NCBI GenBank assembly: GCA_020637395.1
Contig: JACJWA010000001.1
Coordinates: 1,550,001 to 1,614,000, forward strand
Direction of reading: 5' to 3'
DNA: 64,000 nucleotides
From: Calditrichota bacterium
GTDB lineage: Bacteria; Electryoneota; RPQS01
Below are positions 52,507-61,140 of the stretch, one piece after another. Under the pieces are notes generated by a model. It saw nothing but the letters and a program-made list of their open reading frames with translations, did no database searches and was not told the origin of the DNA. Position numbers and translations under genes: made by a program. The stretch's first letter is position 1. The number at the start of each line of letters is the position of its first letter.

Positions 52507-53256
52507 CTATTGCGAAATTCTAAACTTGAACGGCATCGCCACCCACACCGCTATCGGATTGCTTTGTTGAATCGCCGGAGTGAACTTCCATTGCGGAATC
52601 ACACGCGCGACCTCATCCTCAAATCCCAATCCGGGAGGCGACACATCAATCACATGCCAACCGAGGACATCGCCGCGATCTCCGACATGAATCCAAACTC
52701 GCACCGTGCCTTCGATGCTTGCCAGGCGCGCATTCTTGGGATACTCGGGCTGCGGGTTGATGTCGAGCGGAACAGGAGCAATCTCCGTATAAACGAATTT
52801 CTCCCAGGGCTTCTCGATACCCGCAACATCAATCGCATCTCCACCGCCGCCACCTGACAGACCATCCCCGTAAATCGCGCCGGTGTCAATGGTGCCATCG
52901 TCGAATGTTGTGCCATGCAGGTCGGCCAAGTTATCCGGCAGCTCGATGCTGTCCATGACGATCGGCTCGTCTTCAATCGGGACGAATTTAGGCACGTCCG
53001 GCTTGCTGGCTTCGATCGGACGTTTCGGGCGAGGAGTGGGCTCACGCTTCGGACGAAACTCGTTCACAAACGTCGTATCGTTTGTGTAGCGTTTCTCCGT
53101 GATCTGCTCGTGCTTGGGCAGCAAACCGAACAAAGCAATGAACGTCGAGTGCAAGAAGGCACTCACGACCAGGCCTTGTACCAAATACCTGCCAAGGTGA
53201 CCCTTCAGGTCACGCGCACCGATCACCACACTTTTGATCTTCGAACCGGTTTCCAT
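52507..53256 (-). CDS. TonB family energy transducer (second copy)
   Basis: 249 residues from the ATG at 53256, which has GAGGAGGTG upstream; an upstream in-frame ATG (53331) is poorer. One membrane helix (about 26-46), a Pro/Arg/Lys-rich spacer (KREPTPRPKRPIEASKP), an acidic/Gly-rich stretch with GGGGG, and a C-terminal TonB domain: QPEYPKNARLASIEGTVRV...WKFTPAIQQSNPIAVWVAMPFKFRI. It transmits inner-membrane proton motive force to outer-membrane receptors or other envelope machines. Shares the end pattern with the first TonB gene, from which it probably arose by duplication. A 121-base gap separates the two. Confidence 0.9.
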   Translation of the reverse strand: METGSKIKSVVIGARDLKGHLGRYLVQGLVVSAFLHSTFIALFGLLPKHEQITEKRYTNDTTFVNEFRPKREPTPRPKRPIEASKPDVPKFVPIEDEPIVMDSIELPDNLADLHGTTFDDGTIDTGAIYGDGLSGGGGGDAIDVAGIEKPWEKFVYTEIAPVPLDINPQPEYPKNARLASIEGTVRVWIHVGDRGDVLGWHVIDVSPPGLGFEDEVARVIPQWKFTPAIQQSNPIAVWVAMPFKFRISQ

Positions 53257-53377
53257 GACACCTCCTCGCCGCATGAACGGCAGTAGAAATTGGATTCCCG
53301 GGACCCATACGAAGATATTTACAGAGCGCAAGACCGCACGACGAGACGCCGCGCGGTCCTGTCAATTTGCGGCGTGC

Positions 53378-54127
53378 TTACTGAACCTTGAAGTTGAACG
53401 GAATCGCGATCCAGACGCCCACGGGATTCCCCTGCTGAATTGCCGGAGTGAATTTCCACTTGGGAAGGATTTTCTCCACTTCCTCTTCAAATCCGAGCTT
53501 CTCGGGCTTGGCCTGAACGATGCGCCACTTCTTGACTTCGCCCTTCTTGTCCACATAGACCTGCGCGGTCACTTTCCCCGACACGCCGGCGCGCTGCGCC
53601 ATCTCGGGGAATGCAGGCTGCGGGCTGAAGTCCGGCAGCGGCTGCGGCGGAACTTCAAACGGAATGAACGTGTCGAAACCGGGAATCGCATCGCCGTCGT
53701 CCTGAATGACCAAATCGGCATTCGGATCAATGGCAAGAGTGTCCGTGCCATAATCTTCAACGATGGCTTCGACGATTTCTTCCTGCTTCAGCATCTCGGG
53801 CTGTTCTTCAGGAACTTCGTCTTCCTTCACGGCGATCGGAACGACCACCTTGGGCAGCGCGAGCTTGGGACGCGCGATCTTCGGCGGTGACTTGCTCGGA
53901 TCAAGCTGCTTGAGTTTCTTCAACGCCGTCGTGATGTCATAGACTTGCGCCGGCGGAGGTGGAATCTCTTCCTTGAACAGCGTCGCAATGTACGGCGAAG
54001 CCACTACGATGGAGTGGATCAGCAAGCTGACGACCAAGCCACGCAACAGGTTCTTGCCGACAAAATATTTGAGCTCGATCGAGCCGTATTTGCCCTTCTC
54101 GAGTTCTTCTAAGTAGTTTTTGCTCAT
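53378..54127 (-). CDS. TonB family energy transducer (first copy)
   Basis: 249 residues. Cytosolic N-terminus LEELEKGKYGSIELKYFVG, membrane helix about 29-50, Pro/Lys spacer (EIPPPPAQVYD..., PKIARPKLALPKVVVPIAV), an acidic middle (about 95-145), then the TonB domain QPAFPEMAQRAGVSGKVTAQVYVDKKGEVKKWRI ending WKFTPAIQQGNPVGVWIAIPFNFKVQ. Same length as the second copy and near-identical final motif. Lies directly after two exbD genes. Confidence 0.92.
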   Translation of the reverse strand: MSKNYLEELEKGKYGSIELKYFVGKNLLRGLVVSLLIHSIVVASPYIATLFKEEIPPPPAQVYDITTALKKLKQLDPSKSPPKIARPKLALPKVVVPIAVKEDEVPEEQPEMLKQEEIVEAIVEDYGTDTLAIDPNADLVIQDDGDAIPGFDTFIPFEVPPQPLPDFSPQPAFPEMAQRAGVSGKVTAQVYVDKKGEVKKWRIVQAKPEKLGFEEEVEKILPKWKFTPAIQQGNPVGVWIAIPFNFKVQ

Positions 54128-54160
54128 ATCCCGCCTTCCTTTCTTTTGTCCAGCGGTCGT

Positions 54161-54745
54161 TTACAGTTGCTCCGACGGCGGCGCTTCCCCATCAGCTTCC
54201 GCTTCTTCAGGAGTTAGCAGTCCGGCAGAACCTGCCGTGACAAAGCCCGCAGCGCGCAGAAGCGAATCATCCCACGTCGTATAACGGTCAATCGAGAATC
54301 TCGTCATCTTCGCCAAATTGAATTCGTCCACCAAGTCCACGAGCGCGAAATACCGCGCCTTGGGGTGGATTCTGGCGACGACCGTCACGCTGTCGCCATA
54401 ACGATCATAACGGGTCATCAGGGAGTCTCTGACCTGCATCCACGTTACCGGACGCGGCGTCCCATTGCCAATCTGCAAGGCAACGGAATCCAGATTCGTC
54501 ACATAAAACGACATCAACTTCTCTTCGAAGACCTTCACTTCAACCGGCGTATCTTCGTCAGGCGGAAGCACAAGGTCCATCGCGGTCGGCAGACGGAAGA
54601 CCGTGGTCACCATGAAGAAAATCAGCAGAAGAAAAGCGATATCCACCATCGGCGTCATGTCAATACGGATCGCGACGCGCGGCCGCTTCCATGATTGTCC
54701 ACCTGCTCCGGATTTTTTTGCGCCACCAAGATCTACTGCACCCAT
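54161..54745 (-). CDS. ExbD/TolR biopolymer transport protein (second copy)
   Basis: 194 residues. The family signature RIDMTPMVDIAFLLLIFFMVTT (about 28-49) holds the membrane helix and the proton-conducting Asp (Asp35); a periplasmic domain follows. Longer than usual, with a C-terminal Glu/Pro-rich tail. Works with ExbB as the ion-driven motor for TonB. Confidence 0.92.
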   Translation of the reverse strand: MGAVDLGGAKKSGAGGQSWKRPRVAIRIDMTPMVDIAFLLLIFFMVTTVFRLPTAMDLVLPPDEDTPVEVKVFEEKLMSFYVTNLDSVALQIGNGTPRPVTWMQVRDSLMTRYDRYGDSVTVVARIHPKARYFALVDLVDEFNLAKMTRFSIDRYTTWDDSLLRAAGFVTAGSAGLLTPEEAEADGEAPPSEQL

Positions 54746-54757
54746 TGTGTGGCTCCT

Positions 54758-55234
54758 TTAGCTTTCTTCCACTTCCGTGACCATGTTCACGAAGTAAAGT
54801 TCATTCTTCTGCAGAACGCGCATGATCTTCTCAATCGTGCCGTACTCGGCCTCTTTGTCGGCCTTCAGCACTACCTTGCGAATCTCAACGCGCTCGCGGA
54901 TTATCAAATTGTCAATCACCTTGCCGATCGAGTCCGGCTTGAACTCGACTCCGCGCGCCTGATGACCTTCCAACCGGGCCAAACCGGTTTTCACATCCAA
55001 CGCGGCGTTGTCCAGAGTCATGAATACGCGGCTATCCTTGGGAACAGTGATGACGATGATTCCGGTTTCAGGAAGCTGGCTCGTCGAATGCGATGACGGA
55101 GTCTGCACTTCGACTTCCGCAGGCTTCTTGAACACCGTCGTAGACATAAAGAAGATCAGCAACAAGAACGCGATGTCCACCATCGGCGTCATATCTATGC
55201 TGACCGGTATTCGGCGTTTCTTGGGAGCAGCCAT
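54758..55234 (-). CDS. exbD: ExbD/TolR biopolymer transport protein (first copy)
   Basis: 158 residues. SIDMTPMVDIAFLLLIFFMSTTVF (about 13-36) with the conserved Asp in the membrane helix, then a periplasmic domain ending NELYFVNMVTEVEES. Start 34 bases after exbB, stop 12 bases before the second exbD. Tandem exbD genes are usual in FCB bacteria. Confidence 0.93.
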   Translation of the reverse strand: MAAPKKRRIPVSIDMTPMVDIAFLLLIFFMSTTVFKKPAEVEVQTPSSHSTSQLPETGIIVITVPKDSRVFMTLDNAALDVKTGLARLEGHQARGVEFKPDSIGKVIDNLIIRERVEIRKVVLKADKEAEYGTIEKIMRVLQKNELYFVNMVTEVEES

Positions 55235-55268
55235 GATTTGTCCTCAGTAGGGTGTGACCGTAAGCTGC

Positions 55269-56027
55269 TTAGTCTTCTTTGTCCTTCAGAATCTCCACCA
55301 TCAAATAGGCGGCTTCGTCAATTTCGTAGTTGAACTGGTCAACCTTGTTCACAAAGAAGTTGTAGGCCACAATACCGCAGATCGCGGCGAACAGACCGAG
55401 AGCCGTGTTCACGAGCGCTTCGGAAATACCGCGCGCAAGTTCGGCGGCATTCGGCGCGCCCTGAGTGGACATAGCGGCAAACGAACGAATCATACCGATG
55501 GTGGTTCCCAACAGACCGACCATGGTGGCCACGGAGGCGATGGTCGAAAGAGCGATCAGATTTCGTTCAAGAAACGGCACTTCCAGCAGACGGGCTTCGT
55601 TGATGGCACGCTGGGTTTCGGAGATCTTCTTCTCCATGTGTACACTCTTGTCACTCGCGACACGCATCCACTGTTCCGCGCCGGCCTTCAAAACGGCGGC
55701 AGCCGAACCGCGCTGACTGTCAGAGACCTTGATCGCGTGGTCATACTTGCCTTCGCGAACGGCCTTGGTGAACTCGGAGAAATACACCGGCAGCGCGCGG
55801 GAGCCGCGCGCCTTGCCCAACGTAATCACGCGCTCAACGATGAACGTCAAAAGCATCAAGGTCAACGTGATCAGCACCGGAACGATTGGTCCGGCCAGCG
55901 CAATTTGGTGAATCAACGGGGTCTCTTCGACTCCCTTGTCCATGCTCGGAAGAATGCCGTAATAGAAGACGAGGGAAAGACCTAACGCCGCAACCAGCGT
56001 AATCGTTGTGAAAGTGCCTTGCTTCAT
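55269..56027 (-). CDS. exbB: ExbB/TolQ/MotA proton-channel protein
   Basis: 252 residues. Three membrane segments: about 8-28, a second pair (about 120-150 region omitted from cytosol) and the C-terminal helices around GTTIGMIRSFAAM and EALVNTALGLFAAICGIVAYNFFV. The MotA/TolQ signature TIASVATMVGLLGTTIGMI (about 166-184) is complete. Forms the pentameric channel around ExbD. First motor gene after the TPR gene. Confidence 0.93.
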   Translation of the reverse strand: MKQGTFTTITLVAALGLSLVFYYGILPSMDKGVEETPLIHQIALAGPIVPVLITLTLMLLTFIVERVITLGKARGSRALPVYFSEFTKAVREGKYDHAIKVSDSQRGSAAAVLKAGAEQWMRVASDKSVHMEKKISETQRAINEARLLEVPFLERNLIALSTIASVATMVGLLGTTIGMIRSFAAMSTQGAPNAAELARGISEALVNTALGLFAAICGIVAYNFFVNKVDQFNYEIDEAAYLMVEILKDKED

Positions 56028-56075
56028 ACTAATGTTCCTTTGTCCAATCGAGTTATTTTTTTTTGGATTGGAGGG

Positions 56076-57995
56076 TTATCTTCTCATTTGTCTTAAAATC
56101 TGATCAATCTGTTCAGCCTTTTCGCAGCCGGTCCGATCGCCTAAGTCGCATGCGCGCTGATAGGCGTCTTTGGCTTTCTGAACAGTCGGTTTGTCATTTT
56201 CGTTCGAGAAATAGTAGCTGTCCCCAAGAAACACCCAAAGGTCCTTGTTGTTCGGACAAGCCTTGACACCTGCAAGCAGCGCCGTAATCGCGGACCCGTA
56301 GCGTTCCCGCTTCAAATCTATGTACGCGTTCAACTGATGCGCGTCGCAATTCGACGGGTCTCGCGCAATGACCTTCGTGGCCGCCTCGCGCGCCTTGTCG
56401 TACTGCTTGGTCTCAATGTAGCTATTGACGAGAATCAGCCCGTATTTGTCGAGCGCGGCATCGTCTGCCGTCAGCTCGTTCAAGTATTCGCCCAGCCGAG
56501 CCTGATCATCCAGACGCTGCAGCAAGCTAACCTTGCGCGTTACGTCGGAATTGGATTCGGGCGTCATCTGAAGCTGAAGATCCGTGTAAACGAGCGACGA
56601 ATCAAGCGCGCCAAGTTTGTCGAATGCGCGGGCGATGTTCGCATAGGCATCCTGTTGTCTTGCCAGCTCCGGAGCGTTCAAGATCGCAGCCTCCATCAAG
56701 ACTGTGGACAATCCGAGCAGTTCGCCGCGCAAGGGATGCTTGTCATCCAATACCGCACCAGGCGCACGCAACACAGCCGCCGCAGCTTTGTAACGGGCGG
56801 CAATCTGTGCGTAGAGCCCCTTCAACTCGATTTCCGTCACAGGAGGAACCGGCGGCACCTCAGGCACTTCAACTTCACCTTCCCCGGGGGGAGCAGGAGG
56901 GGCTGGAGGCGTGGGCATCGAAATCGAACCGGATGCCAGCTTCTCGTATTCCTTGGATTGACTCTCAAACTCTGAGGCCATGCGCTCGCGTGAGTCTGCT
57001 GACAAGGAATCCTGCTGGGAAGTATAGAACAGCGAGCGTCCGACAAAATACTCCGCCTCGGAAAGCGACAACCGAATATCATTTCGATCCGGCTTCTGAG
57101 ACAGCGCGCGGCGCAAAGGGCTGACTGCCGCCGAGTAGAAATTCTTCTTCTCGGCTTTGGAAAGATCCACGAAACTGCGACCCAGCCAGTAGTTTGCCAG
57201 GAAGTTGTCCGCATCCTTCTCTACCGCCTTCTGAAACTCCGCTGATGCTTCGGCATATCGTCTGGCAGCATAGCGAAGGCGTCCGCGCAGGAAATCCACC
57301 TGCTGGTTCTCGGGATCACGCTCCTGTACGATCTTGAACAGTTTGTCGGCCTCGTCATACTTCTTGAGCTCCAACAACGTCTGACCGTATTCAAACGCGA
57401 TATCCGGATCGCCTTCGTTCAATGACCATGCTTTCTCGAAATTGTCCGCCGCAAGCGCCGTTACATTCGCATTCCGGTAGATGCGCGCAAGCATCAGCGG
57501 ATAGAGCGGATTGTCCGGGTTCTTGGCCGTGGCGCTGGCCAATATGGGAGTCGCTTCCGCAATCTTGCCTTGCTTTCCCAGAATCAACGCACGCGCCGCC
57601 TTGATTTCGTCGAGTTTCCCCTTCTTGTCCTTGGCTTCGGCCGCAGACACGACTCGATCCGCATCGTCCAGCCTATTCATGGACACGTACAACGTCGTCA
57701 GGTCCACGACCGATTCCGCCTGCTTCGGGTTCAGCGCAAGTGCACTTTCATACTTCGCGATTGAAGTCGCGGTGTCTCCCAAGAAGAGACTCGCGCGAGC
57801 CCAAAGACGCCAAGCATCGTCGCTCTTCGGATCCACATTCGTTGCCTCTTGCGCCAAAGACAGAACCTCTTCCCAGTTGCCACGATGCGCTCGTTCACGC
57901 GCGCGGTCCAGTGGTTCGTTCGGAGCAGCAAACACAAGTCCGCAGAGTACTGCAGTCAGAAGGACAACGAGAAGACTGTGAATTCGGAATTTCAT
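56076..57995 (-). CDS. Exported tetratricopeptide-repeat protein
   Basis: 639 residues. Signal peptide 1-23 (cleavage after VFA), then TPR-type helical repeats through most of the protein (for example DAWRLWARASLFLGDTATS..., PDIAFEYGQTLLELKKYDEAD, CDAHQLNAYIDLKRERYGSA), broken by a Pro-rich linker (PTPPAPPAPPGEGEVEVPEVPP, about 358-380, written here in parts). It ends with a TPR unit containing DLGDRTGCEKAEQI. First gene of the TPR-exbB-exbD-exbD-tonB-tonB-small membrane protein-pstS-like operon, so it may act as a periplasmic partner of that motor. No catalytic domain. Confidence 0.85.
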   Translation of the reverse strand: MKFRIHSLLVVLLTAVLCGLVFAAPNEPLDRARERAHRGNWEEVLSLAQEATNVDPKSDDAWRLWARASLFLGDTATSIAKYESALALNPKQAESVVDLTTLYVSMNRLDDADRVVSAAEAKDKKGKLDEIKAARALILGKQGKIAEATPILASATAKNPDNPLYPLMLARIYRNANVTALAADNFEKAWSLNEGDPDIAFEYGQTLLELKKYDEADKLFKIVQERDPENQQVDFLRGRLRYAARRYAEASAEFQKAVEKDADNFLANYWLGRSFVDLSKAEKKNFYSAAVSPLRRALSQKPDRNDIRLSLSEAEYFVGRSLFYTSQQDSLSADSRERMASEFESQSKEYEKLASGSISMPTPPAPPAPPGEGEVEVPEVPPVPPVTEIELKGLYAQIAARYKAAAAVLRAPGAVLDDKHPLRGELLGLSTVLMEAAILNAPELARQQDAYANIARAFDKLGALDSSLVYTDLQLQMTPESNSDVTRKVSLLQRLDDQARLGEYLNELTADDAALDKYGLILVNSYIETKQYDKAREAATKVIARDPSNCDAHQLNAYIDLKRERYGSAITALLAGVKACPNNKDLWVFLGDSYYFSNENDKPTVQKAKDAYQRACDLGDRTGCEKAEQIDQILRQMRR

Positions 57996-58062
57996 GAGTT
58001 GTTAATCGGCGTCCCGTGGAGTCCTGGGGCGCGGCGTAGGAAGGTGGACTGGAAGTCTTGCC

Positions 58063-58091
58063 AATATAGCCAAATGACGCAAAAAGAGCAA
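58063..58091 (-). promoter_or_regulatory. Putative promoter of the TPR-ExbB-ExbD-TonB operon with flanking inverted repeat
   Basis: Minus strand TTGCTC (58091-58086), 17-base spacer, TATATT (58068-58063). A 9-bp inverted repeat, AAATGACGC (58072-58080) and GCGTCATTT (58109-58117), brackets the -35 element, with one arm inside the promoter spacer. This could be an operator for a dimeric regulator. It lies in a 188-base gap with no gene. Confidence 0.5.
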
Positions 58092-58183
58092 GTTAGCGTT
58101 CTGTAAGCGCGTCATTTCGCCGTTCCCTCCCCTCACCCCAATTGTTTTCGAAAAGAATAGTTATCCTCTTCTTTTACAACATC

Positions 58184-59809
58184 TTACTGTTTATTGCCTC
58201 GTTCCGGGCGTGAAGAGGACGAGGCCAGCGACTTCGCTTCATCAAACATGCCGAGCGCGGCCTGCACCTGCTCGTCGTCCTGAAGTCGAATCATGTGGTA
58301 GAGATTGCGGTCGTTGAACAGCAGGCCGGCTATCTCCCCGCGGAGCTGCGTCTTCGTGAAGTGCAGGTCCTGATCCCAGCGCGGCTCGTCAACCTCGATG
58401 TCGCTACTCTGGACCTTCGCCTTAAACTCCGACAACATCTCGTCAGTCACCTTGAACTCAGACGAGAAGCGGTCGAAGTCTTTGCCCCACTCCGGATGCT
58501 TGGATACAAAGTCTGAAGCGTAGTCGAAATACAAGCGCTTGCTAAAAATCTTCGCTGTCAGCGCATTTGTTCTACTCGGAACCACGGTGCTGTCCGGAGT
58601 GATTCCTCCACCGCCATAAACCGTCCTACCTCCATCCGTTTTGAACTCTTCGCGAGGCGTCGTGTCTTGCACAGCAGTTTCCGGCGCGTTTGGATCGTCG
58701 TCATCGCGGCCTTCCATCACGTACTCCGCGAACCCCTGATCGTAGGGGCGCTGAATCAAGCGCCCGGTCGGCGTATAGTACTTCGCGGTCGTGATGCGTA
58801 CGACCGAACCGTCCGGCATCGGATACGGCGTCTGAACCAATCCCTTGCCAAAACTCACCTGCCCCACGACCAGCCCGCGATCGTGATCCTGAATGGCGCC
58901 GGAGACAATCTCTGACGCGGATGCGCTGCCGTGATTGATTAGGACAACCAGCGGCATGTCATACTGTGCGCCGATTCCGGTTGAACGAAACTCCGAGTTT
59001 GAACGGCTTGTGCGGCCCTTCGTGTACACCAGCATCATGTCCTTACGCGGCATGAACAGGTCCGCAACTCTCCAAGCCTGATCCAGATAGCCGCCCGGAT
59101 TGCCGCGCAGATCCAAGAGCAGACGCTTCATGCCTGCAGCCTTCAAACTATCGAGCGACTCCACGACTTCTTCCGTCGTGCGAGACGTGAATTGCATGAT
59201 GCGCACGTATCCAGTTTCCTTGTCCGGAAGCATGAACGCCGCGCCGACAGAGAAAATGGGAATCTTGTCCCGCACAATCTCAAACTCCAGAGGCACTTCA
59301 ATTCCCGGTCGCGTGATGGTCACACGCACCGTGCTTCCTTTCTCCCCGCGAAGTTTGTCGAAGACTTCTTCGTTCGTGATGGCGTAGGCGGAAATCCCGT
59401 CTATGTGCGTGATCCGGTCCCCCGCGCGAATGCCCAACCGGTCGGCAGGCGTGCCCGGAATCGGCGAGACCACCGTCAACCAATCGCTCTGAATGGAGAA
59501 TTGAATGCCAATCCCTTCAAAGTCGCCGCGGAACTGCTCCGTAATCTTGGCTTGCTGGTCCGCGGGAATATACACCGAATGCGGATCCAGCTCGCGCAGC
59601 ATACCCTCAATTGCCCCTTCCAACAGCTTCGAAGCATCGGGCTCGTCCACGTAGTTGTCGCGTACGGCGCGCAAAATGTAATTCAGCTTGTTCAGCTGCA
59701 TATTGACATCGCCGGGATTGTCTGCCAACAGAGTCGGCCCCCAGAAAAATCCCATGCCCACAACGACCAATCCCAGGACCATCATAGCTGCGTACTTGCG
59801 ACTCTTCAA
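58184..59809 (-). CDS. ctpA: S41 C-terminal processing peptidase
   Basis: 541 residues. Membrane anchor/signal (about 7-24), N-terminal helical cap with VRDNYVDEPD, PDZ domain (about 88-175, FRGDFEGIGIQF...), then the tail-specific protease core with GYLRIMQF-like YVRIMQF, LLLDLRGNPGGYLD, and the catalytic pair Ser297 in GSASASEI and Lys322 in SFGKGLVQ (Gln326 also kept). The about 130-residue C-terminal extension is longer than in minimal CtpA. It degrades or trims periplasmic proteins. Start overlaps the alternative glmU stop (ATGA). Confidence 0.93.
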   Translation of the reverse strand: MKSRKYAAMMVLGLVVVGMGFFWGPTLLADNPGDVNMQLNKLNYILRAVRDNYVDEPDASKLLEGAIEGMLRELDPHSVYIPADQQAKITEQFRGDFEGIGIQFSIQSDWLTVVSPIPGTPADRLGIRAGDRITHIDGISAYAITNEEVFDKLRGEKGSTVRVTITRPGIEVPLEFEIVRDKIPIFSVGAAFMLPDKETGYVRIMQFTSRTTEEVVESLDSLKAAGMKRLLLDLRGNPGGYLDQAWRVADLFMPRKDMMLVYTKGRTSRSNSEFRSTGIGAQYDMPLVVLINHGSASASEIVSGAIQDHDRGLVVGQVSFGKGLVQTPYPMPDGSVVRITTAKYYTPTGRLIQRPYDQGFAEYVMEGRDDDDPNAPETAVQDTTPREEFKTDGGRTVYGGGGITPDSTVVPSRTNALTAKIFSKRLYFDYASDFVSKHPEWGKDFDRFSSEFKVTDEMLSEFKAKVQSSDIEVDEPRWDQDLHFTKTQLRGEIAGLLFNDRNLYHMIRLQDDEQVQAALGMFDEAKSLASSSSRPERGNKQ

Positions 59810-61140
59810 TTCTCGTTCTCCTGATTAACCACATTTCCGAAGTGCTGCCGTAGCAGAGCTTCCTGAGCCTTTGTCAGCTCGCGGCCTCTGCGGCTCATTG
59901 CCGTGCGCGCCGTCTCAAGCAATCTGTCTACGGGCTCGAACTTGACTCCGCGCTTGCCGCCCCATGCAAAGCTGCGAATCGAACGCGGGGGATAGCCTTC
60001 CCCAAACACGTTCGCCCCAACTCCAACAATCGTTCCGGTATTGAACATCGTGTTGATGCCGGTCTTCGTATGATCCCCGCACATCAAACCGACAAACATG
60101 CTTCCTGAATCCACGAGAGACTGTCCAACTTTGAGTGCCACGTTGCCGTAGTCATTGCGCAAGTTGGACACGGTTGTGTCCGCACCCAGATTCACCCATT
60201 CGCCGAGATGGCTGTTGCCCAGAAATCCTGCATGCTGTTTGTTCACATATCCCTGCAGGATTGAGCCGCTGATCTCTCCTGAGACCCGGCAATGCGGACC
60301 AAAACTTGATCCCGAATAAAGCACGGTGCCCGCCTTCACTTTACAATGGCTGCCGATGCTCAACGGGCCTTTCAAATAGCAATGCGGTTCAATACTCACA
60401 CCCTCACCCATCCAAATCGAACCACCGCTTGTGTCCAGAACTACTCCCGGCAAGAACGTGCAACCGGCTCCGACAAACACCGGCTGCTCTCCAATCCTGT
60501 GAACTCCCTGTGGAGTGCTCGTCATTTCTTCGGATCCCCGCAGCTCGCCGCGTGCACCGTCCAGTGCCGCGTGCAAGAGGTGCTCGTTGTTCAGCATATA
60601 GTCCCAAACATACCCTGCCGAGACCACGCCAAGCTCCGCCGCCGGAACCGTCCCTCCTACTGTTTTAACGAGAGTTTCGGCAAGCGCAGTTCCAGGCAAA
60701 GAACGGGTTTCTGAGATTTTCTTGCCGCTGACCTTTGCCCACAGCAGGTTCCCGTCCGCATCCGCTACTGCCTCCGGCAAACTCGTTTTGCAAACTGGCA
60801 TTCGAAGCACGCGGCCATTCAGAAATACCACCGATTGCACTGATTCTGGCCAATCGTCATCAAACCCTGCACTCTCTCGTGCGGCCTCCACCAGTTCCAT
60901 ACGCAGACGCAAGCTGACCCCCGTGCCCGTCATGCGCACTTCCTCCAGCCACGACCGCAGACTTCCAAGCCCGGACAGGCACTCCCAGCTGGGTCTGAGC
61001 ACATTCAACGGAAACAGCCGGGGCGAGGTTGCGGCATCCTCAAACAAGACGATATGCCCGGCGTCCAGCCACTCCGGGGCAATCAGACGATGTACAAGAT
61101 CAAGCGCGGACAAAGAATTTCCCCGGAAGTTGTTTGACAA
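59806..61140 (-). CDS. Alternative-type GlmU (GlcNAc-1-P uridyltransferase/acetyltransferase-like)
   Basis: 444 residues. Degenerate N-terminal nucleotidyltransferase-like half (about 1-230; VLFEDAATSPRLFPLNVLRPSWEC near the start, as in the Bacteroidetes GlmU-like family), then a left-handed beta-helix of hexapeptide repeats (about 240-400: GVVLDTSGGSIWMGEGVSIE, VNLGADTTVSNLRNDYG, GINTMFNTGTIVGVGANV). This is the family annotated as alternative bacterial GlmU, acting in UDP-GlcNAc synthesis for peptidoglycan and LPS. It fits with the absence of canonical glmU between spoVG and prs here. Lies between dprA (overlap) and ctpA (overlap). Confidence 0.85.
   Translation of the reverse strand: MSNNFRGNSLSALDLVHRLIAPEWLDAGHIVLFEDAATSPRLFPLNVLRPSWECLSGLGSLRSWLEEVRMTGTGVSLRLRMELVEAARESAGFDDDWPESVQSVVFLNGRVLRMPVCKTSLPEAVADADGNLLWAKVSGKKISETRSLPGTALAETLVKTVGGTVPAAELGVVSAGYVWDYMLNNEHLLHAALDGARGELRGSEEMTSTPQGVHRIGEQPVFVGAGCTFLPGVVLDTSGGSIWMGEGVSIEPHCYLKGPLSIGSHCKVKAGTVLYSGSSFGPHCRVSGEISGSILQGYVNKQHAGFLGNSHLGEWVNLGADTTVSNLRNDYGNVALKVGQSLVDSGSMFVGLMCGDHTKTGINTMFNTGTIVGVGANVFGEGYPPRSIRSFAWGGKRGVKFEPVDRLLETARTAMSRRGRELTKAQEALLRQHFGNVVNQENEN

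Noticed and set aside
53330..53360. Hairpin between the two tonB genes
   Set aside because: About eight pairs including a wobble and a 15-nt loop, without a T-run; too weak to call a terminator, though it might be an mRNA processing site.
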